Shown one piece after another: positions 9,610 through 18,450 of a DNA stretch of 64,000 nt (positions are counted from its first letter, which is position 1; every line of letters starts with the position of its first letter). This DNA is from an uncultured Lentisphaerota bacterium (GTDB lineage: Bacteria > Verrucomicrobiota > Kiritimatiellia > CAIQIC01). The notes under the pieces were generated by a model, which had not been told where the DNA came from, made no database searches, and saw only the letters and a program-made list of their open reading frames with translations. Location: the NCBI GenBank assembly GCA_903896925.1, contig CAITZM010000115.1, positions 1-64,000 on the forward strand. Reading direction: 5' to 3'. The position numbers and the translations under genes were made by a program.

Positions 9610-9678
9610 CCTCACGCGGAGCGTGAGGACTTCTTTGCCGGAACCGCCGCCATAGTGGTCATCTCGCTCCGCGAGATG
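9610..9678. repeat. Two small hairpins with GGA/TCC loops
   Basis: CCTCACGC-GGA-GCGTGAGG (9610-9628) and CATCTCGC-TCC-GCGAGATG (9660-9678) are perfect 8-bp stems with complementary three-base loops, 31 bases apart, in the gap between the larA-like gene and the FHA gene. Without a U-tract they look like an interspersed palindromic repeat rather than a terminator. Confidence 0.6.
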
Positions 9679-9752
9679 CTTTAGTTCCTGATGCGAAAAG
9701 CTTGCGCGGCATCGGGACGAGGCTAGAATGCCGGCGCGATAAAGGATCAATC

Positions 9753-10139
9753 ATGTTGCTAACTTATACAAACCCCGATGGGTCCACGGCTGCGATGAAG
9801 GTAACCGCCCAGCTCATCCTCATCGGGCGTGATGCGGCCTCCACCATTGTCATTGAGGACGGCAGGGTGTCCCGCAGCCATTGCAGCATCCAGATGCAAA
9901 AAGGCGTGTGCTGGATCAGGGACCTCGGCAGCAGCAACGGCACCTGGGTCAACGGCGAACAAGTAACCGAGGCCCGGTTGCAGGCTGGTGATGAAATCAG
10001 TGTGGGTTCCCGGCTCTTCACCTGTGCCGCCGAAAAACCGGCAGGACCGCAGACCATTTTCAGGCAAACGGAACAGGAAATGTCCGAAGGCCAGGGCTAT
10101 GGCACGCTGCTCCGCAAAACTGTCAAGGATGCCGGGTAA
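9753..10139 (+). CDS. FHA-domain protein
   Basis: 128 residues consisting almost entirely of one forkhead-associated domain: LIGRDAAST, VSRSHCSI, RDLGSSNGTWVNG and a final beta strand are the phosphothreonine-binding signature residues. A short C-terminal tail contains threonines (TIFRQTEQEM) that could be a kinase target, as in other single-FHA proteins. AAGGA lies seven bases before the ATG at 9753. No Ser/Thr kinase is adjacent. It converges with the glycerate kinase gene. Confidence 0.9.
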   Translation: MLLTYTNPDGSTAAMKVTAQLILIGRDAASTIVIEDGRVSRSHCSIQMQKGVCWIRDLGSSNGTWVNGEQVTEARLQAGDEISVGSRLFTCAAEKPAGPQTIFRQTEQEMSEGQGYGTLLRKTVKDAG

Positions 10140-10216
10140 TAGCCGTCGTCCAGTCGGCCAGCTGCTCCTGTCCTGCGGCGACTCTAGCCTCGGTCTCCTT
10201 CAGAACAGCTTCAGTA

Positions 10217-11329
10217 CTAAGCTTTGAGCGGCAGCTGCCCGGCGGTCGCTTGGAGCAAGGCGGCGGCCTGGCGCATGGCGTCGGGGGTGCTCATCGCCGG
10301 CGGGGCGAGCGCCAGCGCGACGTCCACCCCCGCGGCACGCCACTGCGCCTCAGGGAGCAAGACACGGCCGGCGAGCACGGCTATTTTCACGCCATGCCGG
10401 CGGGCGAGCCCAGCGACGCCCGCGACGACTTTTCCGCGCAGCGACTGCTCATCGAACGCGCCTTCGCCGGTGATCACCCAATCGGCGCCAATCAAATCTT
10501 CTTCCAGCTTGCAGGCGTGCATCACGGTGTCAATGCCAGGCACAAGCTTGGCATTCAGAAACGCGATCGCGCCGGCGGCGAGCCCGCCCGCAGCACCCGC
10601 GCCGGGAAGGTTGAGAAGGTCCTTCCCCAGTTGGGCGCGCACAACGGCAGCGAGGTTCCGCAGGCCGGCATCGAGCTGTGCGACCATCGGGGGTGTCGCG
10701 CCCTTCTGCGGGCCGAAGACGCGCGCTGCGCCATGCTCGCCGCAGAGCGGGTTATCCACATCGCACAGCACGTCGATCTGCGGCCAGTCGCGGGACGGCG
10801 CGGCGAGCTTCTTGATCCGCGCCAACGCCTCGCCACTGGGCGCGAGCGTACTGCCGTGACTGTCGAGGAAGCGCCAGCCGAGCGCCGCGGCCGCACCGGT
10901 GCCACCATCCACGGTCGCGCTGCCGCCGACCGTCAGCCAGATGTGCTGCGCGCCGCGGCGCAGCGCATCGCCCAGCAGTTCGCCGGTGCCGCGCGTGCTC
11001 GTCAGCAGCGGGTTGCGGTCCTCCGGCGGCAGCAGGACGAGGCCGCTGGCCTGCGCCATCTCGATGAACGCGCGGCGCTCGTCGGCGAGCCAGAGGTATT
11101 TGGCGGTGACCCGCATGTCCGGCAGCGGGCCGCTGACTTCGCGCTCGATCCACTCGCCGCCGAGCGCGGCGTGGAGCGCATCAGCTGTGCCGTCGCCGCC
11201 GTCGGCCATGGGCTTGAGGATGATCTGCGCGGCAGGATGTGCCGCCAGCAGGCCGGTGCGGACAAGGTCGCACGCCTCGGCCGCAGTCAGGCTGCCTTTG
11301 AACTTGTCGAGCGCGACGACGATTTTCAT
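10217..11329 (-). CDS. glxK: Glycerate kinase
   Basis: 370 residues, GlxK/GarK family, full length. The N-terminus reads KIVVALDKFKGSLTA, followed by MADGGDGTADAL, the glycine-rich VGGSATVDGGTGAAAALG and the C-terminal TGEGAFDEQSLRGK motif. It phosphorylates glycerate, feeding glycolysis from glyoxylate/tartronate-semialdehyde routes. Its start overlaps the stop of the lactate permease gene by four bases (ATGA), so the two are translationally coupled. This suggests that the permease may serve glycolate or glycerate as well as lactate. Confidence 0.93.
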   Translation of the reverse strand: MKIVVALDKFKGSLTAAEACDLVRTGLLAAHPAAQIILKPMADGGDGTADALHAALGGEWIEREVSGPLPDMRVTAKYLWLADERRAFIEMAQASGLVLLPPEDRNPLLTSTRGTGELLGDALRRGAQHIWLTVGGSATVDGGTGAAAALGWRFLDSHGSTLAPSGEALARIKKLAAPSRDWPQIDVLCDVDNPLCGEHGAARVFGPQKGATPPMVAQLDAGLRNLAAVVRAQLGKDLLNLPGAGAAGGLAAGAIAFLNAKLVPGIDTVMHACKLEEDLIGADWVITGEGAFDEQSLRGKVVAGVAGLARRHGVKIAVLAGRVLLPEAQWRAAGVDVALALAPPAMSTPDAMRQAAALLQATAGQLPLKA

Positions 11330-12945
11330 GGGATCACCTGCGGCAGCACATGGGCGTAGAGCATGACCAGCAGACCGACGAGCGCGGTCAGCAGCAGGCT
11401 ATGGCGCAGCGCCCAGCGGAAGAGTTTGCTCTCGTCGCTCTGCGGCATGCCGGTGGCGGCGAGCACGACGGCGATGCTCTGCAGCGAGATCATCTTGCCC
11501 ATCACGCCCGCGGCGGCGTTGCTGGCGGCCATCAGCAGCGGGTTCAGGCCCAGCTTCGTGGCGGTGATGACCTGCAAATTGCCGAACAGCGCGTTGGACG
11601 AGGTGTCGCTGCCGGTGACGAAGACGCCGAGCCAGCCGAGGAAGGCGCTGAAGAAGGGGAACAGCCAGCCCGTGGCGGCGAAGGCCAGGCCGAGCGTGGC
11701 GATCAGTCCGGAGTAGTTCATCAGGAAGGCGAACCCGAGCACGGTGGTGATGGTGAGCGCGGGGATGGCGAGTTGCCCGAGCGTGGTGCGCAAGATGCGC
11801 CCCTGGGCGCGCACGTCCAACCCCACGGCGAAACCGCCGAGGATCGCCGCCAACAAGCACGCGGTACCCGCCGCGGAAAGCCAGTTGAATTTGAAAACCG
11901 CCGCCAGTGGCGCGGCCACGTTGACGACCGGCGGCACCCGCAGCACCTGGTCGTGCAGCCAGGGCACCGCGCAGGACACCGTCACACGCTCCAACAGCGC
12001 CTTGACCGGGCCGAAGCCCCACAGCAACACGAACCCCACGAGCAGCAGATACGGCGACCAGGCCCGGAGCACCACGAGCCCGTGGTGCCGACGGGGCGCT
12101 GCGGGCCCCTCCGCGTGCGGTGGTTCGGCGTCGCGCGGCTGCCAGAACTGCAGCAGGATGACCAGCGCCAACAACGCCGCGAGCGAGGAGAGGATGTCCG
12201 TGAGATAGGGCCCGACATAGTTCGCCACCACGAATTGCACGCCGGCAAACACCACGCTGATCACCACGATGGCCGGCATGACCGGCCACGTCTTGCGCCA
12301 GCCGGCAAACACCACGGTCAGGTAGCAGGGCACGATCAGCGAGAGCACCGGCGAGATACGTCCGACCGTGGCGCTCAGTTGTTCCAGCGGCAGATGCGTC
12401 AACCCGGCCAGGGTGACAATCGGGATGCCGATCGAACCGAACGCCACCGGCGCCGTGTTGGCCAGCAGACAGAGACTGGAGGCCTGGAACCGGTTGAAGC
12501 CCAACCCGGCCAGCATCCCGCCGGCGATGGCCACCGGCGCGCCAAACCCGGCAGCACCTTCGAGGAACGCACCAAACGCAAACGCGATCAACAGCACCTG
12601 CAGGCGCGCGTCGCCCGTGAGTTGAGCGATGGAGCCCTTGATGATCTCGAACTGGCCGTTTTCAAGCGTGATCCGGTAGAGGAAGATCGCGGGCAAAACG
12701 ATCCAGCAGACCGGAAACAGCCCGAAGGTGGCGCCATAGAGAAACGAGGACAGAAGCACCGCGGGGGGCGCGCCAAAAACCCAACGCGCAATCAGCACCG
12801 CCGCCAGCAGCGCCCCCAGCACGGCTTTCCACGCCGCCATCCGCCGGACACCGATCAGAAAAAACAGCAGTGCGATCGGCAGCGCCGCCACGACGGCGGA
12901 GGCCCACAGGCTGCCGCCGGCCCCGAGATAATTTTGCTGCCACAT
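11326..12945 (-). CDS. lctP: L-lactate permease family transporter (LctP)
   Basis: 539 residues with about 12-14 membrane segments. Family motifs include FGAFLEGAAGFGAPVAI, LLANTAPVAFGSIG and, near the end, FVTGSDTSSNALFGNLQ. LctP/LldP/GlcA proteins are proton symporters for lactate and glycolate. It is the first gene of a two-gene unit with glxK, and a TTCCAA palindrome pair lies upstream between it and the barrel gene. No strong Shine-Dalgarno precedes the chosen ATG. Confidence 0.92.
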   Translation of the reverse strand: MWQQNYLGAGGSLWASAVVAALPIALLFFLIGVRRMAAWKAVLGALLAAVLIARWVFGAPPAVLLSSFLYGATFGLFPVCWIVLPAIFLYRITLENGQFEIIKGSIAQLTGDARLQVLLIAFAFGAFLEGAAGFGAPVAIAGGMLAGLGFNRFQASSLCLLANTAPVAFGSIGIPIVTLAGLTHLPLEQLSATVGRISPVLSLIVPCYLTVVFAGWRKTWPVMPAIVVISVVFAGVQFVVANYVGPYLTDILSSLAALLALVILLQFWQPRDAEPPHAEGPAAPRRHHGLVVLRAWSPYLLLVGFVLLWGFGPVKALLERVTVSCAVPWLHDQVLRVPPVVNVAAPLAAVFKFNWLSAAGTACLLAAILGGFAVGLDVRAQGRILRTTLGQLAIPALTITTVLGFAFLMNYSGLIATLGLAFAATGWLFPFFSAFLGWLGVFVTGSDTSSNALFGNLQVITATKLGLNPLLMAASNAAAGVMGKMISLQSIAVVLAATGMPQSDESKLFRWALRHSLLLTALVGLLVMLYAHVLPQVIP

Positions 12946-13017
12946 GGATCGGTTCCGACAAGGACTGAGGTGGCGCGAACCCTAGCGGCAGGCCGCCCCA
13001 GCGTCAAGTGCGGCAAG

Positions 13018-13075
13018 TTTCCCGGGTTTGGAAAAGCAAAACGCCGGCTTTTCCAGAGGTTGGAAAAACCGGCGC
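13018..13075. repeat. Pair of TTTCC..TTGGAAAA palindromes, 32 bp apart
   Basis: TTTCCCGGGTTTGGAAAA (from 13018) and TTTTCCAGAGGTTGGAAAA (from 13049) lie between the 3' end of the barrel gene and the 5' end of lctP, both on the minus strand. A GCCGG/CCGGC pair also brackets the second copy (13043-13047 and 13069-13073). This makes it the most terminator-like member of the family. Confidence 0.7.
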
Positions 13076-13095
13076 TTCAAGGGGCCGCTGCGGCT

Positions 13096-13812
13096 TTAGA
13101 AGTGATACCGGACGCTGAGGCCGAAGCTCGCCTGGTCGAAGTAGAGCACCTGCCCGCCGAGCGAGAGGTTGCGCGCAATAAACACATCCGCGCCGCCCAC
13201 CAGGCCCACCGTTTTATCCTCGCCGAAGTCCGCGCCATTGACGTGCCCGGAGAGCCGCGAGAGGGCCGCACCGCCGTACAGCACCAGGCTGTAGGGCACG
13301 GCCTTGATGTCCTTCTGCTTTTCGGCAAAGAGCTCGTAGTTGAGCGTGAGGTCCGCGTAGGCATCGTACCAGCTGGTATCGTTGCCGGAGCGGAACTGCG
13401 AAAACTCGGCGGTGGTCTGGAAGCTCAGGCGGCCTTCCATGAAATCCGGTTCGGTGATGTCAAAGTGCCACCAGTTGAAGTGCATGCCACCCGACCATTT
13501 GATCTTGCCGTCGCCGTAGTCCAAGGCTTCCCAGCCGGCTTCGCTGCGGCCGAGGGTGCCGAAGATCTGCCACCAGTTGAACAGGTCGACGCCGATTTCG
13601 GCCGAATAGACGCGGGCCTGCAAGACATTCTTGCCGCCGCCGTCGAGCGCCACGGAGCGCTTGATCTGCTGGTAGTCAATCCCGGCACTGACGGGACCAA
13701 GGTTGTCCGTCGTGGTCAAGGAATCGCGCATGCCCGCGCCGCCGGGCGTAGCCGCGCACGCCGCCACCGCACTGCCCAGAACCCAGGCCGCCACCCATAG
13801 TTTGCTTTTCAT
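13096..13812 (-). CDS. Predicted outer-membrane beta-barrel protein
   Basis: 238 residues. A signal peptide (MKSKLWVAAWVLGSAVAACA) is followed by alternating, aromatic-rich strands (GGMHFNWWHFDITEP, SLGGQVLYFDQASFGLSVRYHF). It ends in phenylalanine, the usual C-terminal signal for BAM-dependent insertion. The start at 13812 follows AAAGGA. The gene is divergent from mgtA. Substrate and function are not visible; small barrels of this kind are common in Gram-negative PVC bacteria. Confidence 0.75.
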   Translation of the reverse strand: MKSKLWVAAWVLGSAVAACAATPGGAGMRDSLTTTDNLGPVSAGIDYQQIKRSVALDGGGKNVLQARVYSAEIGVDLFNWWQIFGTLGRSEAGWEALDYGDGKIKWSGGMHFNWWHFDITEPDFMEGRLSFQTTAEFSQFRSGNDTSWYDAYADLTLNYELFAEKQKDIKAVPYSLVLYGGAALSRLSGHVNGADFGEDKTVGLVGGADVFIARNLSLGGQVLYFDQASFGLSVRYHF

Positions 13813-13961
13813 AGTCTCTCGTTCCTTTCGCATCCGGCAGCAACTACTTAATCTTATCGCCGCGCAAAGTCAATCGCGCGCGCGCGGCCGCACCACAAAA
13901 ATACATGTGCAACCGCGCGGGGCAAAGCCTATAGTCGCCGTGCGTTTTCAGGCCAGGCCCG

Positions 13962-16625
13962 ATGTTCAAATCTTTATTCCAAAAAATTTCGCCGGCGTTG
14001 ATTGTCAAGGAAGCCAAGGCGCCGACACGCGCAACTTCCGAACACGAGCAGCAGCTCGCGGAGGTCTGCGCGGTGTCCGCGGCCGACGCGCTGCTCCGGC
14101 TCGGCACCACCGAGCGCGGCCTGGCGGCGGACGCCATCGCGGCCCGCCGGAGGGACCACGGCCGGAACGAGATCGGCGACAAGAAACGTGCCAGCGCGCT
14201 GCTGGACATGCTGCGCCGGTTCCGCAACCCGCTGGTCATCCAGCTGCTGGTGATCTGCGGGGTCTCGCTGCTGATGGGCGACGTCCGCTCGGCCAGCGTC
14301 GTCGGCGGCATGGTGTTCCTCAGCGTGGTGCTGGCACACTTCCAGGAAAGCCGCTCGAACCGCGCGGTGGAGAAGCTGCGGGAAATGGTCCAGACCACCG
14401 TGGTGGTCATCCGCGACGGCGCGGAGGTCGAGCTCAACTTCTCCGAGCTGGTGCCCGGCGACATCGTCGTGCTGCACGCCGGCGCGATCATCCCGGCGGA
14501 CCTGCGCCTGATCAGCACGAAGGATTTCTACGTCGGCCAGGCGGCGCTGACCGGCGAGTCCATGCCGGTGGAAAAGAGCGCCGACGCGTGCGCCGCGACC
14601 GGCCGCGGCACCATCGAGCTGACCAACGCGTGCTTTCAGGGCAGCAACGTGCTCAGCGGCGCGGCGCGCGGCGTCGTGGTGCTGACCGGGGCGCGCACCT
14701 ACTTCGGCGCCATCAGCACGCGGCTCGCGGGCCAGCAGGTGCAGACCAGCTTCGACCGCGGCATCGCCGGCTTCACCTGGCTGATGATCCGCTTCATGAT
14801 CATCATGGTCAGCGCGGTCTTCCTGATCGTCGGCCTGTCGAAGCACAACTGGATCGAAGCCCTCCTGTTCTCCCTCTCCGTGGCGGTGGGCCTGACGCCG
14901 GAGATGCTGCCGATGATCGTGACGGTGCACCTCTCCAAGGGCGCGCTGGCGATGTCCCGCAAGAAGGTGATCGTCAAGCGCCTCAACGCCATCCAGAACT
15001 TCGGCGCGATGGACATCCTGTGCTCCGACAAGACCGGCACGCTGACGCAGGACCGCGTGGTGCTGGAAAAATATGTGGACGTGACCAACCGGCAGAGCGA
15101 GGACGTCCTGCGCTATGCCTACATGAACAGCTACTACCAGACCGGCCTGCGCAACCTGCTCGACCGCGCGATCCTGGCGCACACCGACCTCGACGTGGAG
15201 CGCAGCTGCCCGAAGGTCGACGAGATCCCGTTCGACTTCCAGCGCCGGCGCATGTCCGTGGTGATCGACTACGAGGGTGCCCATGTGCTGGTCTGCAAGG
15301 GCGCCGTGGAGGAGGTCTATTGCGCCTGCGACCGGTACCAGGTGGACGAGGAAATCAACCCGCTGATCGACATCATCAAAAACGACCTGATGGAAGAGTA
15401 TGAGACCCTGAGCGCCGACGGCTATCGCGTGCTGGCCATCGCCTACAAGGAGTTTACGCACGACAAGAAAGTCTTCTCCGTGGCCGACGAGAGCCAGCTG
15501 ATCCTCCTGGGCTACATCGCCTTCTTCGACCCGCCCAAGGATTCCACCGCGCGCGCCATCGAGCAGCTGCACCGCAACGGCGTGCGCGTCAAGGTGCTCA
15601 CCGGCGACAACGCACTCGTCACCCGCAAGGTCTGCCGCGACGTCGGGCTCGACGCCGGCACGATCGTCACGGGCGACCAGCTCGCCGGCCTGGACCGCGA
15701 CCAGCTCTCGGACCTGGCGGAGCAGCACTCGGTCTTCGCGCGCCTCTCGCCCGCGCAGAAGGACGACCTCATCCAGGCGCTGCAGCGGCGCGGGCATGTC
15801 GTCGGCTTCCTCGGCGACGGCATCAACGACGCCCCGTCCCTCAAGACGGCGGACGTGGGCATCTCGGTGGACTCGGCGGTGGACGTGGCCAAGGAATCGG
15901 CCGACATCATCCTGCTCGAGAAGAACCTGCTCGTGCTCGAGGACGGCATCATCGAGGGCCGGCGCGTCTTCAGCAACATCATCAAGTACATCCGCATGGG
16001 CGCCAGCAGCAACTTCGGCAACATGTTCAGCGTCGTCGGCGGCAGCTACTTTTTGCCCTTCCTGCCGATGGCCCCGATCCAGATCCTGACCAACAACCTG
16101 CTCTACGACTTCTCGCAGACCGGCATCCCGACCGACCGCGTGGACGACGAGTTTCTCCAGAAGCCGCGCCAGTGGAACATCGGCAACATCAAAAAATTCA
16201 TGATGTTTGTCGGGCCCATGAGCTCGCTCTTCGACTATGCGACCTTTTTCCTGATGCTCTACTTCTTCAACTGCCACCTGTTCAGCGTGCCCGGCACGGC
16301 GCCGGAGCTGAAGGCCTATTACGAGCGGCTCTTCCACACCGGCTGGTTCGTCGAGTCGCTGCTGACGCAGACCCTGATTGTCTACATCATCCGCACGCGC
16401 AAGATCCCGTTCATCCAGAGCTGGCCGAGCTTCGGCATGCTCGGCACCACGCTGGTCGTCATGGCCATCGGCGCCTGGCTCCCCTACTCGCCCTTTGCGC
16501 ACTTCCTCGGCCTCGAGCCGCTGCCCGCCATCTACTGGGCGTGGATCGCCGGCTTCGTGTGCCTCTATGCGGTGTTGACGCACTTCGTCAAGGTCTGGTT
16601 CTATAACCGTTACGGAATTGACTGA
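13962..16625 (+). CDS. mgtA: Magnesium-transporting P-type ATPase (MgtA type)
   Basis: 887 residues, P3B ATPase. TGES lies at 197-200, the transport-site motif GLTPEMLPMIV (specific to the MgtA/MgtB group) at ~310-320, the phosphorylated Asp356 in DKTGTLT, and GDGINDAPSLKTADVGI at ~620. Ten membrane segments are predictable. It imports Mg2+ into the cytoplasm. It is followed after two bases by an EIIA-domain gene and then a DUF998 gene, so they form one operon. The 149-base gap to the divergent barrel gene contains no recognisable M-box or MgtL-like leader. Confidence 0.93.
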   Translation: MFKSLFQKISPALIVKEAKAPTRATSEHEQQLAEVCAVSAADALLRLGTTERGLAADAIAARRRDHGRNEIGDKKRASALLDMLRRFRNPLVIQLLVICGVSLLMGDVRSASVVGGMVFLSVVLAHFQESRSNRAVEKLREMVQTTVVVIRDGAEVELNFSELVPGDIVVLHAGAIIPADLRLISTKDFYVGQAALTGESMPVEKSADACAATGRGTIELTNACFQGSNVLSGAARGVVVLTGARTYFGAISTRLAGQQVQTSFDRGIAGFTWLMIRFMIIMVSAVFLIVGLSKHNWIEALLFSLSVAVGLTPEMLPMIVTVHLSKGALAMSRKKVIVKRLNAIQNFGAMDILCSDKTGTLTQDRVVLEKYVDVTNRQSEDVLRYAYMNSYYQTGLRNLLDRAILAHTDLDVERSCPKVDEIPFDFQRRRMSVVIDYEGAHVLVCKGAVEEVYCACDRYQVDEEINPLIDIIKNDLMEEYETLSADGYRVLAIAYKEFTHDKKVFSVADESQLILLGYIAFFDPPKDSTARAIEQLHRNGVRVKVLTGDNALVTRKVCRDVGLDAGTIVTGDQLAGLDRDQLSDLAEQHSVFARLSPAQKDDLIQALQRRGHVVGFLGDGINDAPSLKTADVGISVDSAVDVAKESADIILLEKNLLVLEDGIIEGRRVFSNIIKYIRMGASSNFGNMFSVVGGSYFLPFLPMAPIQILTNNLLYDFSQTGIPTDRVDDEFLQKPRQWNIGNIKKFMMFVGPMSSLFDYATFFLMLYFFNCHLFSVPGTAPELKAYYERLFHTGWFVESLLTQTLIVYIIRTRKIPFIQSWPSFGMLGTTLVVMAIGAWLPYSPFAHFLGLEPLPAIYWAWIAGFVCLYAVLTHFVKVWFYNRYGID

Positions 16626-16627
16626 CT

Positions 16628-17479
16628 ATGAGAACATTTTTCGCCGCGCTGGAAGAAGGCCGCCTGATCGAACTGCCGGACAACAACAAGGACAAGTCGC
16701 TGCAGATCCTCGGCAGCCTGATCGAGGCCGTCCCGGGGCTCAAGGCCGGCACGCAGGTCGTCGAGTCGGTGCTGTCCCGCGAGCGCACCGCCAGCACCGC
16801 GCTCGGCCTCGGCTGGGCCTGCCCGCACGCGCGCACCTCCGCCGAGGGCGAACTCCTCTGCGCCGTCGGCTGGAGCCCCGCCGGCATTGAGTACGGCGCC
16901 CCCGACGGCCTGCCCGTGCGCGTGATCGTGATGTACTTCATCCCCGACGCGCAGAAGAACGCCTACCTCAAGGAGATCTCCGCGCTCGCCCGCGCCATCG
17001 CCAAACAGAACACCCTCGCGACCATCGAACAGGCCAAGGATCTCAACGAGGTCCGCATCCGCCTGCTCGACCTCATCTCCTCCGCGATGGAAACCGATGT
17101 GCCCGCCGACCGCGCGCGCATGGTGCGCATCGAGGCCAAGCAGGCCGCGGTCGCCGCCGTCCCCCTCGTCGAAACCGCGGGCGCCGGCTGGCCGGCGACG
17201 ATCCTGCCCTTCCAGCTCATCGTGGTGCCCGGCCGCCCGCCGCTCGTGCTCGCGCAGGACCGCGAGCTCGTCGCCGCCCTCGAGGCCGCCACCGAACTGC
17301 CCGTGCAGCTGACGAAGGTGAGCATCGCCGACGCCGCCGGCTACCGTGTCCTCATGCGCCATACCGTGGCCTACGCCCCGGATCGCGCGACCTACGATTG
17401 CCTCGCGCTCAAATTCGCTGTGCCGCCGCCGGCGTCCGCCGGCTCACCCGCACCCGTGCCGAAGTCTGCGCTGCCGTGA
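16628..17479 (+). CDS. PTS EIIA (type 2 / PtsN-like) domain protein with C-terminal extension
   Basis: 283 residues. Residues ~3-150 form a mannitol/Ntr-type EIIA domain with the phospho-acceptor His67 in GLGWACPHART and the preceding RERTAST motif. The remaining ~130 residues match no domain I know and may form a small alpha/beta domain. EIIA-Ntr proteins are regulators of potassium transporters and sensor kinases rather than sugar carriers. Placement two bases after mgtA suggests control of Mg2+ uptake, by phosphorylation state or by direct contact. No HPr, EI or EIIBC is in the window. Confidence 0.82.
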   Translation: MRTFFAALEEGRLIELPDNNKDKSLQILGSLIEAVPGLKAGTQVVESVLSRERTASTALGLGWACPHARTSAEGELLCAVGWSPAGIEYGAPDGLPVRVIVMYFIPDAQKNAYLKEISALARAIAKQNTLATIEQAKDLNEVRIRLLDLISSAMETDVPADRARMVRIEAKQAAVAAVPLVETAGAGWPATILPFQLIVVPGRPPLVLAQDRELVAALEAATELPVQLTKVSIADAAGYRVLMRHTVAYAPDRATYDCLALKFAVPPPASAGSPAPVPKSALP

Positions 17480-18147
17480 CCACCCCGCCCCAACGCCTGA
17501 CCGCACTCTACGGCTTACTGGGTGCGGGGATTTTGATCGTGGGCTGCATCCTCCTGCCCATCCCTTCCTACCGCGAGTCCAGCGGCGCCGGCTACTCGTG
17601 CCTGAATCATTTCATCAGCGAACTGGGCCGCCCGCGCAGTTCGCCGCTATGCGCGGTCTTCAATGCGGGCATCGTGCTGGGCGGATTGCTGATCGCCGCC
17701 TTCATGTGGGGACTGGGCAAGCTCTACCGCACCAGGCTGGGATACACCGCCGCCACAGCGGGCGTGCTCGGCGGCCTCGCCTGCAGCGGCACCGGGCTCG
17801 TCCCGATCAATCACCTCATGCCGCACCTCGCCATCGCGGTCCTCTTCTTCCACGGCGCATGGATCGCCTTCGCCTTGTTTGCCTTCGTCTTCGCCCGCGA
17901 CCGGCACCACAAACTGCCCCGCTGGCTGGTGCTGCCCAGTCTCGCGACCGTCCTCGCCTTTGCCGCGCTGCTCGCCTCGCCGCTCTGCGCCGGACACGTC
18001 GCGCTGGAGGCCATCCAGAAAAAGCATTTTGTCCGCCCGGAGATCTGGCCCGCCGCCCTGTTGGAATGGCTCGTCCTCGCCGCCATCCTCCTGTGGCTGG
18101 TGCTGGTGGCCGGCTGCCTGCAGAAGCGCGCCCAAGGTCCGGAGTGA
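17476..18147 (+). CDS. DUF998-like integral membrane protein
   Basis: 223 residues from a GTG at 17476 that overlaps the preceding stop (GTGA), indicating translational coupling. Six membrane helices are predictable. The opening loop SYRESSGAGYSCLNHFISELG, with the conserved ISELG-type motif, and the GLVPINHLMPHLA loop fit DUF998. An upstream in-frame ATG at 17398 would place a basic leader inside the EIIA gene and is unlikely. Function is unknown. As third gene of the mgtA operon it may be an accessory membrane component. Confidence 0.7.
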   Translation: MTTPPQRLTALYGLLGAGILIVGCILLPIPSYRESSGAGYSCLNHFISELGRPRSSPLCAVFNAGIVLGGLLIAAFMWGLGKLYRTRLGYTAATAGVLGGLACSGTGLVPINHLMPHLAIAVLFFHGAWIAFALFAFVFARDRHHKLPRWLVLPSLATVLAFAALLASPLCAGHVALEAIQKKHFVRPEIWPAALLEWLVLAAILLWLVLVAGCLQKRAQGPE

Positions 18148-18175
18148 AAACCTCCACCCGCGCAGTTCTGCCGCC

Positions 18176-18418
18176 GATCTAGAGATCGAGCAGGACCTTC
18201 AGGGGGGCTTCCTCCGCGCAGCACCTCTGGTTTGGAGCGCCTTGCTGGAACGGGCTGACAAGTTAAGCGCCGAGTTCACGGCCGACCTCGGCACGCGCGG
18301 CCTCGACATCTTGCATGTCGCTGCAGCTCTGGCCGTGGACGCACAGGAGTTCTTCACCCTCGACAAGCGCCAGCAAACGCTGGCCGCTAAAGCCGGCCTC
18401 CGAGTGAAGCCCGCGTGA
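18176..18418 (+). pseudogene. C-terminal remnant of a PIN-domain (VapC-like) toxin
   Basis: The frame from 18176 to the stop at 18418 encodes about 80 residues. They match the second half of PIN toxins: LSAEFTADLGTRGLDILHVA followed by QEFFTLDKRQQTLA, with the conserved acidic residues of both motifs. The N-terminal half, with the first catalytic Asp, and any start codon are missing, and no antitoxin gene is adjacent. It is a decayed toxin-antitoxin fragment. Confidence 0.75.
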
Positions 18419-18450
18419 CAACCGCCGGGCGGCGTGCTACAAAACGGCCG

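Noticed and set aside
13813..13961. M-box riboswitch or MgtL-type leader upstream of mgtA
   Set aside because: The gap is only 149 bases and shows neither M-box conserved sequences nor a short leader frame with attenuator hairpins.
13974..16583. 869-residue open frame antisense to mgtA; also long antisense frames over 21319-24975, 25269-28028, 41566-43959, 47370-49487, 54584-57625 and 11350-13800
   Set aside because: All lie opposite strongly supported genes. They have His/Arg/Gln/Gly-rich low-information composition and arise from the GC-rich third codon positions. No domains or ribosome-binding sites support them.
17879..18175. Extension of the PIN remnant upstream into the DUF998 gene
   Set aside because: Upstream of 18176 the frame is antigenic to no PIN motif and lies in another frame of a well-supported membrane protein gene.
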